Source: JAXGXQ01 sp040772685 (GTDB lineage Bacteria; Bacillota; Clostridia; Saccharofermentanales; UBA5734). From it: a stretch of DNA of 64,000 nt. The DNA lies in assembly GCA_040772685.1 (NCBI GenBank), contig JAXGXQ010000001.1:372001-436000 (forward strand), written 5' to 3'. Shown here one piece after another: positions 33,132-40,491 of the stretch. The position numbers and the translations under genes were made by a program. The notes under the pieces are model-generated. The model was not told the DNA's origin. It searched no databases and saw nothing but the letters and a program-made list of their open reading frames with translations. Position 1 is the first letter of the stretch. The number at the start of each line of letters is the position of its first letter.

Positions 33132-35555
33132 TTAGAAGCTGCGCTCGTTGCGGTCCTCAGGCATACGCTGAATAAATTCATCGTTGCTGCGCGGAGCACG
33201 GTCGTTGCGGTCTGCGCTGTCGCGCGGGCCACGGTCAGTGCGTTCGCCACGGTCTCCACGGTCAGTACGCGGACCGCGATCATGCCCGCCACGAGAGCCG
33301 CGTTCACCGCCGCCACGAGGTCCACGGTCGCCGCCACGGTCACCGCTGCGGCCGCGAGGGCCACGATCGCCACGATCGCCACGGTCTCCGCCGCCGCGAG
33401 GTCCGCGGTCCATACCGCGAGGTCCGCGATCAACACCACGGTCGCCGCCTTCAACGTAGTCCGCCGGCTTTTCCATCACATCACGCATGGAAAGGTTTAT
33501 CCGGCCCTGGCTGTCAACCTCGGTAACCATAACCTTAACGGGGTCACCTTCTTTAACAACATCTTCAACTTTATCAACCCGGTTCCAGGCCATTTTGGAA
33601 ATATGGACAAGTCCTTCTTTTCCAGGCAGGAATTCAACAAAGGCGCCAAAGGTCATCAGGCGGGTTACAACGCCGTCAAAGACAGCGCCCACTTCAGGGT
33701 CCTTGGCAATGCCGTTGATAATGGCCATGGCCTTATCAGCTGCTTCGGAGTTCGGTGAGGCGATAAACACGCGGCCATCGTCTTCGATGTCAATTTCCAC
33801 ACCGGTGAGTTCGATAATGCGGTTGATAACCTTGCCGCCCTGACCAATAACTTCGCGGATCTTGTCGACCGGAATCTTGGTCTGGATAATTTTGGGCGCA
33901 TGTGGTGAAAGCTCGGCATTTGGTTCGGGTATGCAAGGAATCAGCACATCGTTAATGATCTGCAGACGCCCTTTGCGGGTCATCGCAAACGCATCACGAA
34001 TAATATCGTAGCTGAGGCCATCAACTTTGATATCAACCTGAATCGAGGTAATTCCATCGACCGTGCCGGCAACTTTAAAGTCCATATCGCCAAAGAAATC
34101 TTCGATGCCCTGGATGTCCATGAAAACAATGTAGTCATTCTCATCATTTTCATTGACGATTAAGCCTGAAGAAATACCAGCGACAGGCTTTTTGATCGGT
34201 ACCCCGGCGTCCATCAGCGCAAGCGTGCTGGCACAGACAGAGCCCTGTGAGGTGGAACCATTTGACATTGTGATTTCAGAAACGCAGCGGATGGCGTAAG
34301 GAAATTCAGTTTCAGAAGGCAGCACCGGAACCAGTGAACGCTCGGCCAGAGCGCCGTGACCGATTTCGCGGCGGCCCGGTGAACGCGGTGATTTTGCTTC
34401 ACCTACGCTGTAACCGGGGAAATTATAATGATGCATATAGCGTTTTTCGTCTTCTGTATCAATGCCGTCCAGATGCTGAACCTTGGAAAGCGGCGCCAAA
34501 GTACAGGTTGTCAGAACCTGTGTCTGGCCTCGCTGGAACAGACCGGAACCGTGAACGCGCGGCAGCAGGCCGACTTCAGCCGATAACGGGCGGATTGTAT
34601 TAAGATCGCGGCCGTCAACCCGGCGGTGTTCATTAAACAGATAGTCACGCACAACTTGCTTTTCGAGCTTGCTGACAGCATCGCCGACTCTGTCAACCCA
34701 TTCGGGGTGATTTTCAGCGAAGTTTTCTTCGACTTTTGCTTTCAGAGCATTAGTATTGGCTTCACGCACAGCTTTGTTCTCATTGAGTACAGCAGCACGC
34801 ATATCTTCCAAAGCCAGTTCTCTGACAGCTTCATAAACGCCTTCAGGCAGAGCGTTGGATTCATAGGAAAACTTGGGCTTGCCGATTTCTGCGACAATAC
34901 CATTGATGAAATCACAGATTTTCTGAATTTCTTTATGGCCTTCAATGATAGCTTCCAGCATTTTTTCATCTGGTACTTCATCGGCACCGGCTTCAATCAT
35001 GCAGACTTTGTCACGTGTTCCAGCCAGGGTAACCTGCATACGGCTTTTTGCGCGCTGTTCTTCATTGGGGTTGAGGACGATCTCTTCATCAATCAGGCCA
35101 ATGTTTATACCAGCGATCGGGCCATTCCAGGGAATATCTGATGTCGCAATCGCGATTGAGGTGCCAATCATGGCAGCTATTTCAGGCGAATTGTCCTGAT
35201 CCACTGAAAGTACCAGGTTAACTACGGAAACGTCATTGCGCAGATCGCTGGGGAACAGCGGGCGGATTGGACGGTCAATCGCACGTGAGGTCAAAATTGC
35301 TTTTTCTGTCGGACGGCCTTCTCTTTTTATAAATCCGCCGGGAAACTTACCAACCGAATACATCTTCTCTTCATATTCCACGCTGAGCGGGAAAAAATCG
35401 ATACCGGGTCGAGGTGAGGTTGAGGCGGTCGCAGTGGAGAGAATTACGGTATCACCGTAACGAACCAGCGCGGAACCATTCGCAAACTGAGCCAGCTTGC
35501 CTGTTTCAATTTTCAGCGGTCTGCCGGCCAGGGTGGTTTCGAATACTTTTTGCAT
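33132..35555 (-). CDS. pnp: Polyribonucleotide nucleotidyltransferase (PNPase) with Arg/Gly/Asp-rich tail
   Basis: Phosphorolytic 3'-5' exonuclease of mRNA decay. Two RNase PH domains (the second with GRREIGHGALAERSL and the catalytic region around GSTSQGSVCASTLALMD), a KH domain with VIGQGGKVINRI, and an S1 domain with MTFGAFVEFLPGKEGLVHIS. All are intact. After the S1 domain comes a tail of about 105 residues (703-807) made of DRG, PRG and RGG repeats, much longer than the short tails of most PNPases and like the RNA-binding tails of DEAD-box helicases. ATG with AGGAGG. The leader is structured, and rpsO lies upstream as in most bacteria. Confidence 0.97.
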   Translation of the reverse strand: MQKVFETTLAGRPLKIETGKLAQFANGSALVRYGDTVILSTATASTSPRPGIDFFPLSVEYEEKMYSVGKFPGGFIKREGRPTEKAILTSRAIDRPIRPLFPSDLRNDVSVVNLVLSVDQDNSPEIAAMIGTSIAIATSDIPWNGPIAGINIGLIDEEIVLNPNEEQRAKSRMQVTLAGTRDKVCMIEAGADEVPDEKMLEAIIEGHKEIQKICDFINGIVAEIGKPKFSYESNALPEGVYEAVRELALEDMRAAVLNENKAVREANTNALKAKVEENFAENHPEWVDRVGDAVSKLEKQVVRDYLFNEHRRVDGRDLNTIRPLSAEVGLLPRVHGSGLFQRGQTQVLTTCTLAPLSKVQHLDGIDTEDEKRYMHHYNFPGYSVGEAKSPRSPGRREIGHGALAERSLVPVLPSETEFPYAIRCVSEITMSNGSTSQGSVCASTLALMDAGVPIKKPVAGISSGLIVNENDENDYIVFMDIQGIEDFFGDMDFKVAGTVDGITSIQVDIKVDGLSYDIIRDAFAMTRKGRLQIINDVLIPCIPEPNAELSPHAPKIIQTKIPVDKIREVIGQGGKVINRIIELTGVEIDIEDDGRVFIASPNSEAADKAMAIINGIAKDPEVGAVFDGVVTRLMTFGAFVEFLPGKEGLVHISKMAWNRVDKVEDVVKEGDPVKVMVTEVDSQGRINLSMRDVMEKPADYVEGGDRGVDRGPRGMDRGPRGGGDRGDRGDRGPRGRSGDRGGDRGPRGGGERGSRGGHDRGPRTDRGDRGERTDRGPRDSADRNDRAPRSNDEFIQRMPEDRNERSF
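33135..33449 (-). repeat. Low-complexity coding repeat for the PNPase tail
   Basis: About 315 bases built of short imperfect repeats of GAC-CGC-GGT-type codons (Asp-Arg-Gly, Pro-Arg-Gly). Its composition makes long open frames on every strand, which are not genes. Such tracts change length easily by slippage or recombination. Confidence 0.85.
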
Positions 35556-35581
35556 AAAGGATCCTCCTAAAATTTGGCTTT

Positions 35582-35670
35582 CTGCCGATATCTATTGCAT
35601 CGACAGCTGCCCGGGCAGTCCAGCGGTAGTTTGTAGGTTCCGATTCTGTGCTTACAGCACCGCAACCTAC
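35582..35670 (-). promoter_or_regulatory. Structured leader of pnp
   Basis: In the rpsO-pnp gap, on the minus strand: a long hairpin GTAGGTT...AACCTAC with an inner GTGC/GCAC stem (35633-35670), a CTGCCCGGGCAG palindrome (35607-35618), and CTGTCGAT/ATCGGCAG (35582-35606), all before the AGGAGG of pnp. In E. coli the pnp leader forms a hairpin that RNase III cuts and PNPase then uses to repress itself; the same arrangement is plausible here, by analogy only. Confidence 0.5.
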
Positions 35671-35710
35671 CCTCTACTGCCTGATTACCCCGTTCTTACT
35701 TTACAGTTTA

Positions 35711-35741
35711 AGAAAATGGTGAGCGGGTTGCCGCTCACCAT
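35711..35741 (-). terminator. Terminator after rpsO
   Basis: Perfect 11-pair stem ATGGTGAGCGG/CCGCTCACCAT, four-base loop, then TTTTC on the minus strand, directly after the rpsO stop. Some read-through into pnp is likely, since no strong separate pnp promoter was seen. Confidence 0.75.
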
Positions 35742-35754
35742 CCTAATAAACGCT

Positions 35755-36018
35755 TTATTTTCTGATGTTCAGCTTTTCAATAATTGCACGGTAGCGGGTA
35801 ACATCGATTTTTGTCAGGTAATCGAGCATACCGCGTCTCTTACCAACCATCATCAACAAGCCGCGGCGTGAGTGATGGTCATTCTTATGGGTTTTCAGAT
35901 GTTCTGTCAGGTGGTTGATCCGTTCTGTCAGCAGAGCGATCTGGACTTCCGGTGAACCGGTGTCCCCTTCTTTCAGACCATAAGTGCTGATTAGTTCTTG
36001 TTTTCTTTCTTTGTCCAT
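35755..36018 (-). CDS. rpsO: 30S ribosomal protein S15
   Basis: Ribosomal protein S15, 87 residues, primary binder of the 16S central domain. The motifs TGSPEVQIALLTERI and HLKTHKNDHHSRRGLL are diagnostic. ATG with AGGAGG six bases upstream. Preceded by a promoter and a hairpin leader, followed by a terminator and pnp. Confidence 0.97.
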   Translation of the reverse strand: MDKERKQELISTYGLKEGDTGSPEVQIALLTERINHLTEHLKTHKNDHHSRRGLLMMVGKRRGMLDYLTKIDVTRYRAIIEKLNIRK

Positions 36019-36041
36019 GAGTCCTCCTAATGTTTATTCCT

Positions 36042-36082
36042 CTGGGTTACGTGAGGGCGGACAGTCCACTGACCTAACCCAG
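36042..36082 (-). promoter_or_regulatory. Possible S15-responsive leader of rpsO
   Basis: CTGGGTTA and TAACCCAG (8 perfect pairs) enclose 25 bases that include GTGGAC and GGACTGTCC-like pairings, ending 15 bases before the ribosome site. Many bacteria carry an S15-binding leader here, of several unrelated shapes; this one is a candidate only. Confidence 0.45.
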
Positions 36083-36097
36083 GGCAGATACCAAAGC

Positions 36098-36126
36098 ATA
36101 ATATCACACAGAGCCGAATGTGTAAA
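36098..36126 (-). promoter_or_regulatory. Promoter for rpsO(-pnp)
   Basis: TTTACA at 36121-36126, 17-base spacer, TATTAT at 36098-36103, about 75 bases before rpsO. Confidence 0.65.
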
Positions 36127-36137
36127 GAAAAAGCAGC

Positions 36138-37331
36138 TCAGATATAGCGGTGTTCCTCACCTGCAGCTTTAATAATTACTTCATTACGATCTGGAACCGG
36201 TGACGCTTCAACATGGCCAACAATACGAGCTTCCAGGTCGAATTGGGCGGCTGCGCTGATGATCGCTGCGGCGCTGGCTTCGTTGCAATAAAGCTCCAGT
36301 CGGTGGCCCATATTGAACACCTGATACATCTCCGCAGAGCTGATCTGGCCGGATTCCTGGATCGCAGCAAAAATCGAGGGAGAAGGAAACAGATTGTCCT
36401 TGACGTAGCGTACACCGCTGCCGAAATCACGGCATTTAACCTGGCCGCCGCCAGTACAGTGAATGATCGCGGCGATCTCAGAACGGTGCGCTGCTAATAT
36501 CTCGCGGATTACCGGCAGATATGTGCGGGTTGGCGACAATATGGCCTCACCGGCAGTCAGCGTTGAACCGGGCAGCCGGTCTTCAAGATGGTAGTTGCCG
36601 CAATAAGCTTTGGTGGAGTCGAGAGTATCTGAATAGCTTTCAGGATAGCGGCTGCGGTAGTCAGAATGCAGCAGCAGATGCCTTGCCGCAGTAAGTCCAT
36701 TAGAGCCGATACCGCTGTTCTCAGATGTTTCATATGTGGTTCTGCCGCTTGAGGAAAGTCCGACAATCACTTGTCCGGGCCGGACATTGGCAGTTGTTAT
36801 CACCTCGGAACGCGGCAACCTGACAACAACAGTTGAATCGCAGATCACAGTGCGGACCAGATCTCCAACATCAGCAGTTTCGCCGCCGGTCATAGTGACG
36901 GTGATACCAAGCCGAGCCAGTCGTTGGATTACCTGATCATAACCCGCAATAATAGCTGAAAGGCAATTGGCGTCGATGCGGTGGGCATTCCTGCCGATTG
37001 TATTGGATACATAGAAATTATCCGTCGCGCCGATGCAAAGTAAATCATCGGTATTCATTACCAGTGAATCAGTTGCAATTCCACTGAAAACAGCAGGATT
37101 ACCAGTTTCACGGTACATCAGATAAGCAACAGATGATTTTGTGCCGGCACCGTCTGCATGCAGAGCACTGCAAAATTCAGGGTTGCCGGCCAGATCAGGA
37201 ATGATTTTGCAGAACGCGCCGGGGTAAAGCCCTTTGTCCTGCGATTTGACAGCCTGCTTGACATCATCTTTGGTGGGAGAAACCCCGCGGGAAAGATACG
37301 CGGGGTCGTTATTACTGCCAGTTTGATTCAT
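36138..37331 (-). CDS. AIR synthase-type protein (PurM, Bacteroidetes-like form)
   Basis: Member of the PurM/AIR synthase superfamily, expected to close the imidazole ring of FGAM to give AIR in purine synthesis. The 397-residue sequence opens YLSRGVSPTKDDVKQA and has HADGAGTKSSVAYLM, MNTDDLLCIGATDN, TGGETADVGDLVRT, SNGLTAARH, LSPTRTYLPVI, HCTGGGQVK and VFNMGHRLELY. These correspond motif by motif to classical PurM (DGVGTK, MCVNDI, GGETAEMPG, SNGYSLIR), but in the divergent form I know best from Bacteroidetes. Enzyme activity is inferred. ATG with GGAGG; it lies 50 bases after the RNase P RNA and may share its transcript. Confidence 0.75.
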   Translation of the reverse strand: MNQTGSNNDPAYLSRGVSPTKDDVKQAVKSQDKGLYPGAFCKIIPDLAGNPEFCSALHADGAGTKSSVAYLMYRETGNPAVFSGIATDSLVMNTDDLLCIGATDNFYVSNTIGRNAHRIDANCLSAIIAGYDQVIQRLARLGITVTMTGGETADVGDLVRTVICDSTVVVRLPRSEVITTANVRPGQVIVGLSSSGRTTYETSENSGIGSNGLTAARHLLLHSDYRSRYPESYSDTLDSTKAYCGNYHLEDRLPGSTLTAGEAILSPTRTYLPVIREILAAHRSEIAAIIHCTGGGQVKCRDFGSGVRYVKDNLFPSPSIFAAIQESGQISSAEMYQVFNMGHRLELYCNEASAAAIISAAAQFDLEARIVGHVEASPVPDRNEVIIKAAGEEHRYI

Positions 37332-37380
37332 TTTGCCTCCAGGCGTTTTTGCGCCGGATCCGTATATTCAGTGGAGCTAT

Positions 37381-37723
37381 CTGAGCAAGTCTGTAAGCCG
37401 GGTTCTGTCTTGGACAACCATCTATCCAGGCCATTCGTTTCCGAATGGCTCAAGCCACCTCCCCGGGACGTGCGGGTCACACTTATGTCCCTCCACGGTG
37501 TTGCTCCGGATGGGGTTTGCAGAGCCGAACCGTCGCCGGTTCGCTGGTGAGCTCTTACCTCGCCTTTCCACCCTTACCGGCCAAAGACCGGCGGTATTTT
37601 TCTGTTGCACTTTCCTTAAAGTCGCCTTCACCGGGAGTTACCCGGCATCCTTACCCTATGGAGCCCGGACTTTCCTCACGCGCAGCCTTTCGGCCTGCGC
37701 CCGCGGTTGTCTGGCTTGCTCAG
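37381..37723 (-). ncRNA. rnpB: RNase P RNA
   Basis: Catalytic RNA that matures tRNA 5' ends. On the minus strand the 5' and 3' ends pair as P1 (CTGAGCAAG/CTTGCTCAG), and the universal blocks are present: GAGGAAAGTCCGGGCTCC at about 37660-37677, the ACAGAAA block, and the 3' AGAACCCGGCTTACAGA. The general plan with the GCGCAGGCCGAAAGGCTGCGC hairpin (P3) fits the ancestral A type. Its first bases overlap the nif3 stop codon (37720-37722), and its promoter lies inside nif3. Exact ends are estimated from P1. Confidence 0.95.
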
Positions 37724-38577
37724 AAAGCCATTTTATTATAATCGATTCCGCTATCTACAGCAAATGCCAGCTGCGGCCAACTAGCGGCACATAAATCGGC
37801 CAGCGGCTGCAGCACCACCCGTTCGGAAACATCGTGACCGACGGTGATCACGCTGATTCCTTCAGCTGTAACCAACAGCCGGTCGTGGTACTTGATTTCG
37901 CCGACGATCAGAACTTCACTTCCCTGTTTGCGCAACAGCGTTGTCCAGGCAGGCTCATAACTGCCGGGGCAGACTGTTAAGCGCTGTACCGTGTTTTTGT
38001 CACCTGCTGCCAACATCAGGTAATTTGAGCTCAGCTTTTCACGCAACAGTTGCAGCAGAGCCGCCAAGTCTAACGCCTGAGGCAGCAAACCTGTGCGACC
38101 GAAGCCGGGAGCAACAGGATATCTGTTTTTCCAAATATTTACTAAGGAATCTTCTATAGTTTTCTCAGAAAGAGAGGTTCCAGTAGTTTCCGCAAGAGGA
38201 GCAAATGTCATAACGTCATTAAGTCCAATCAATTCAGCGAATTGATCGGCCACACCACCCGGCGCTGCATCCAGATTAGTATGTAAGGCTGCAACAGCGA
38301 GATTGGCCTGTATAGCCTCTAAAATCGGCCTTTCCACCGGTTGGTCATAACGCAGGCCGCTTAACGGCGAGAAAATCGGCGGATGATGCAATAGCAGCAA
38401 ATCAGCTTGGAATTTTTTGGCGGCAGCGATTGATTCCTTCGTTAAATCCAGTGCGATCTGAACGCGCTCGACGTTGCTTGCCGGATTGCCAATATGCAGC
38501 CCGACTTTATCCCAGGCTTCGGCATAACGGAAAGGTATCAGTTGGTCCAGGCCGTTTAGTAATTCAGCTAGCTGCAT
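37720..38577 (-). CDS. Nif3-like dinuclear metal-centre protein (YqfO)
   Basis: NIF3/DUF34 family, a conserved protein with two metal ions whose function is debated (GTP cyclohydrolase I-like names in databases are unproved). Metal-ligand motifs: LLLLHHPPIFSPL near residue 63, AALHTNLDAAPGGV near 98, and TVGHDVSERVVLQ near the C-terminus (His and Glu). 285 residues; it lacks the PII-like insert seen in the Bacillus protein. It follows trmK as usual. Its last codons contain the rnpB promoter. Confidence 0.9.
   Translation of the reverse strand: MQLAELLNGLDQLIPFRYAEAWDKVGLHIGNPASNVERVQIALDLTKESIAAAKKFQADLLLLHHPPIFSPLSGLRYDQPVERPILEAIQANLAVAALHTNLDAAPGGVADQFAELIGLNDVMTFAPLAETTGTSLSEKTIEDSLVNIWKNRYPVAPGFGRTGLLPQALDLAALLQLLREKLSSNYLMLAAGDKNTVQRLTVCPGSYEPAWTTLLRKQGSEVLIVGEIKYHDRLLVTAEGISVITVGHDVSERVVLQPLADLCAASWPQLAFAVDSGIDYNKMAF
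37735..37763 (-). promoter_or_regulatory. Promoter for rnpB, inside nif3
   Basis: TTGCTG at 37758-37763, 17-base spacer, perfect TATAAT at 37735-37740. The start would fall near 37728, a few bases before P1. It lies in the last 15 codons of nif3. Confidence 0.7.
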
Positions 38578-38624
38578 TTCATTTCTCCTTTTCCGCGCAT
38601 TAATTGTAAAATTCTTCCAATCCC

Positions 38625-39359
38625 TTAAGCCTTAGATAAATCAGCGACTTTCAGTTTGTCTATCAACTCGTTCATTTCGTCGACTAGATTAGTCAGTTCT
38701 GGTTCCCGCTTGCTGTCAAATGCGGCCTGTTTACGCTGCTTCAGCAGATATTCAGCGAATAAAGGCGGTCGATCGCGCCGTAAAACAGGTCCGAGATAGT
38801 AATCGGCCGCTTCGTACCCTGTATGTTCCCTTTCAATTTCACTGGTATTGTATTGAACCAATAAGGCCAGATACAAGCGTCCTTTATCTAGACACAGCTT
38901 TTCTGCTGTTATCTGGTAACTGTTCTCCAGTAAAAAGCGTCGCAGCTGCGGTGCGCTTTTTTGAGGTTGCAGCACCAACAACGGCCAGGTTGCTGTGGCG
39001 TTTTTGATGATATCGATCATTTCAAGGCCGCCTAAACCAGCTATCACCACGACGTCTTCTGGTTTTTACTCAATGCCCGCCAGGCCGTTTGTCTGTTTAA
39101 GACTTATTTTGTCGCTCAAGCCAAAGCGTTTAATATTTAGCGCGGCTTTATGTAATGGTCCGCTGCGGACATCAGCCGCAACAGCTTCTCCATAGCGGCC
39201 ATTGAGGATGGCGCTGATTGGCAGGTAGGCATGGTCTGTGCCTATATCAACTATTCGTTGGCCAGGCGGCAGCAGTTCCGCGACCATTTGCAACCGCCCC
39301 GACAGTACCGGCCGACTCGCACGGCGCCGGGGATGTATATTGAAAAAAGCGTTGCTCAA
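38625..39359 (-). pseudogene. trmK: tRNA (adenine-22-N1)-methyltransferase TrmK, interrupted by an in-frame stop
   Basis: The gene in its normal place after sigA encodes a Class I methyltransferase for m1A22. It starts with TTG 39359 overlapping the sigA stop (TTGA) and reads LPPGQRIVDIGTDHAYLPI (AdoMet site) to residue 98, where TAA at 39066-39068 stops it. Without any frame change the next codons give KPEDVVVIAGLGGLEMIDII and the rest of TrmK up to 38625, including LILQP-like LLVLQPQ. So a single nonsense codon replaces a residue that in Bacillus TrmK is a Lys in the loop before IAGMGG. Either a dead or suppressed gene or a sequence error. The downstream GTG frame alone lacks a ribosome site and the AdoMet motif. 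Confidence 0.85.
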
Positions 39360-40426
39360 TCCAGATAATCCTTCAGTTTTTTGCTGCGGCTGGGATGACG
39401 CATTTTGCGTAAAGCCTTGGCTTCAATCTGGCGGATTCTTTCGCGGGTGACGTTAAATTCCTTGCCGACTTCTTCCAGGGTGCGGGTGCGTCCGTCATCG
39501 AGCCCAAAACGCAAGCGCAGCACTTTTTCTTCCCGCGGCGTAAGCCCCTTAAGCACTTCCAGCAGTTGTTCCTTAAGCAGATTCGAGGCAGCCTGGTCTG
39601 CAGGTGAGGGCGCGTCATCATCAGGAATAAAGTCGCCCAGATGACTGTCCTCTTCTTCGCCAATCGGTTTTTCCAGCGAAACCGGCTCTTGTGAAATCTT
39701 CATGATTTCGCGGACTTTTTCCACTGTCATGCCCAGCTCATTAGCCAGTTCTTCTGCTTCCGGTTCGCGCCCCAGCTCTTGAATCAGCTGGCGCTGCACG
39801 CGGATGAGTTTATTGATAGTTTCAACCATATGCACAGGGATGCGGATAGTACGGGCCTGGTCCGCGATCGCGCGGGTGATCGCCTGACGGATCCACCAGG
39901 TAGCATAAGTACTGAATTTAAAACCTTTGGTGTAGTCAAACTTGTCGACAGCCTTAATCAAACCAAGATTGCCTTCCTGAATCAGGTCCAGAAACTGCAT
40001 CCCGCGGCCGACGTAGCGCTTCGCGATACTTACGACAAGGCGCAGATTTGCTTCGCAAAGTTTATCTTTGGCGGACATGTCGCCAGCGCCCATAGCCATT
40101 GCCAGTTCTTTTTCCTCATCAGCTGTCAGCAGTGGGACTTTGCCGATTTCTTTCAAATACATCCGTACCGGATCATCAACGCCAATGCCTTCAACATTGG
40201 AAAGGTCATTGTCGTTTTCAACGGTAACCTCCTCCTCCACAACGTTATCAGCCTTAACCTCAATGCCCAGCGACTCGAGTTTATCAAACACCTTTTCGGC
40301 TTGTTCCAAGTCAATATCAGATGATTCAATCGCGCTCATAATATCCTTATAAGAGAGCTGATTGTTAGATGCCTTTGCCCGATTAACCAGTTCGGTAATC
40401 AGACCGGGTTTCTTTTCAGTTGCCAT
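39356..40426 (-). CDS. sigA: Primary sigma factor SigA (RpoD)
   Basis: Housekeeping sigma-70 family factor, 356 residues. Region 1.2 with VEGIGVDDPVRMYLKEIGKV near residue 80, regions 2.1-2.4 with the RpoD box GLIKAVDKFDYTKGFKFSTYATWW, region 3, and region 4.2 with TLEEVGKEFNVTRERIRQIEAKALRK. It recognises the TTGACA/TATAAT promoters seen throughout the window. Region 1.1 is short, as in Bacillus. Preceded by dnaG and followed by trmK. Confidence 0.98.
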   Translation of the reverse strand: MATEKKPGLITELVNRAKASNNQLSYKDIMSAIESSDIDLEQAEKVFDKLESLGIEVKADNVVEEEVTVENDNDLSNVEGIGVDDPVRMYLKEIGKVPLLTADEEKELAMAMGAGDMSAKDKLCEANLRLVVSIAKRYVGRGMQFLDLIQEGNLGLIKAVDKFDYTKGFKFSTYATWWIRQAITRAIADQARTIRIPVHMVETINKLIRVQRQLIQELGREPEAEELANELGMTVEKVREIMKISQEPVSLEKPIGEEEDSHLGDFIPDDDAPSPADQAASNLLKEQLLEVLKGLTPREEKVLRLRFGLDDGRTRTLEEVGKEFNVTRERIRQIEAKALRKMRHPSRSKKLKDYLD

Positions 40427-40491
40427 TGCGTTTATTCCTCCGTTTTCTTAAGGGCCGGAAGGCCTTAATTCCAAATATGTGTCATTATGGC

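Noticed and set aside
33122..33758. Long open frames on both strands over the PNPase tail
   Set aside because: They come from the Arg/Gly/Asp codon repeats, have extreme composition and no ribosome site, and pnp fully explains the region.
37333..37794. Plus- and minus-strand open frames near 37.4-37.8 kb
   Set aside because: They lie on the RNase P RNA, whose conserved blocks and P1 pairing are clear.
38625..39050. Separate 141-residue gene starting MVIAGLGG
   Set aside because: It continues TrmK in the same frame after the TAA and has no ribosome site; it is the second half of a broken gene.
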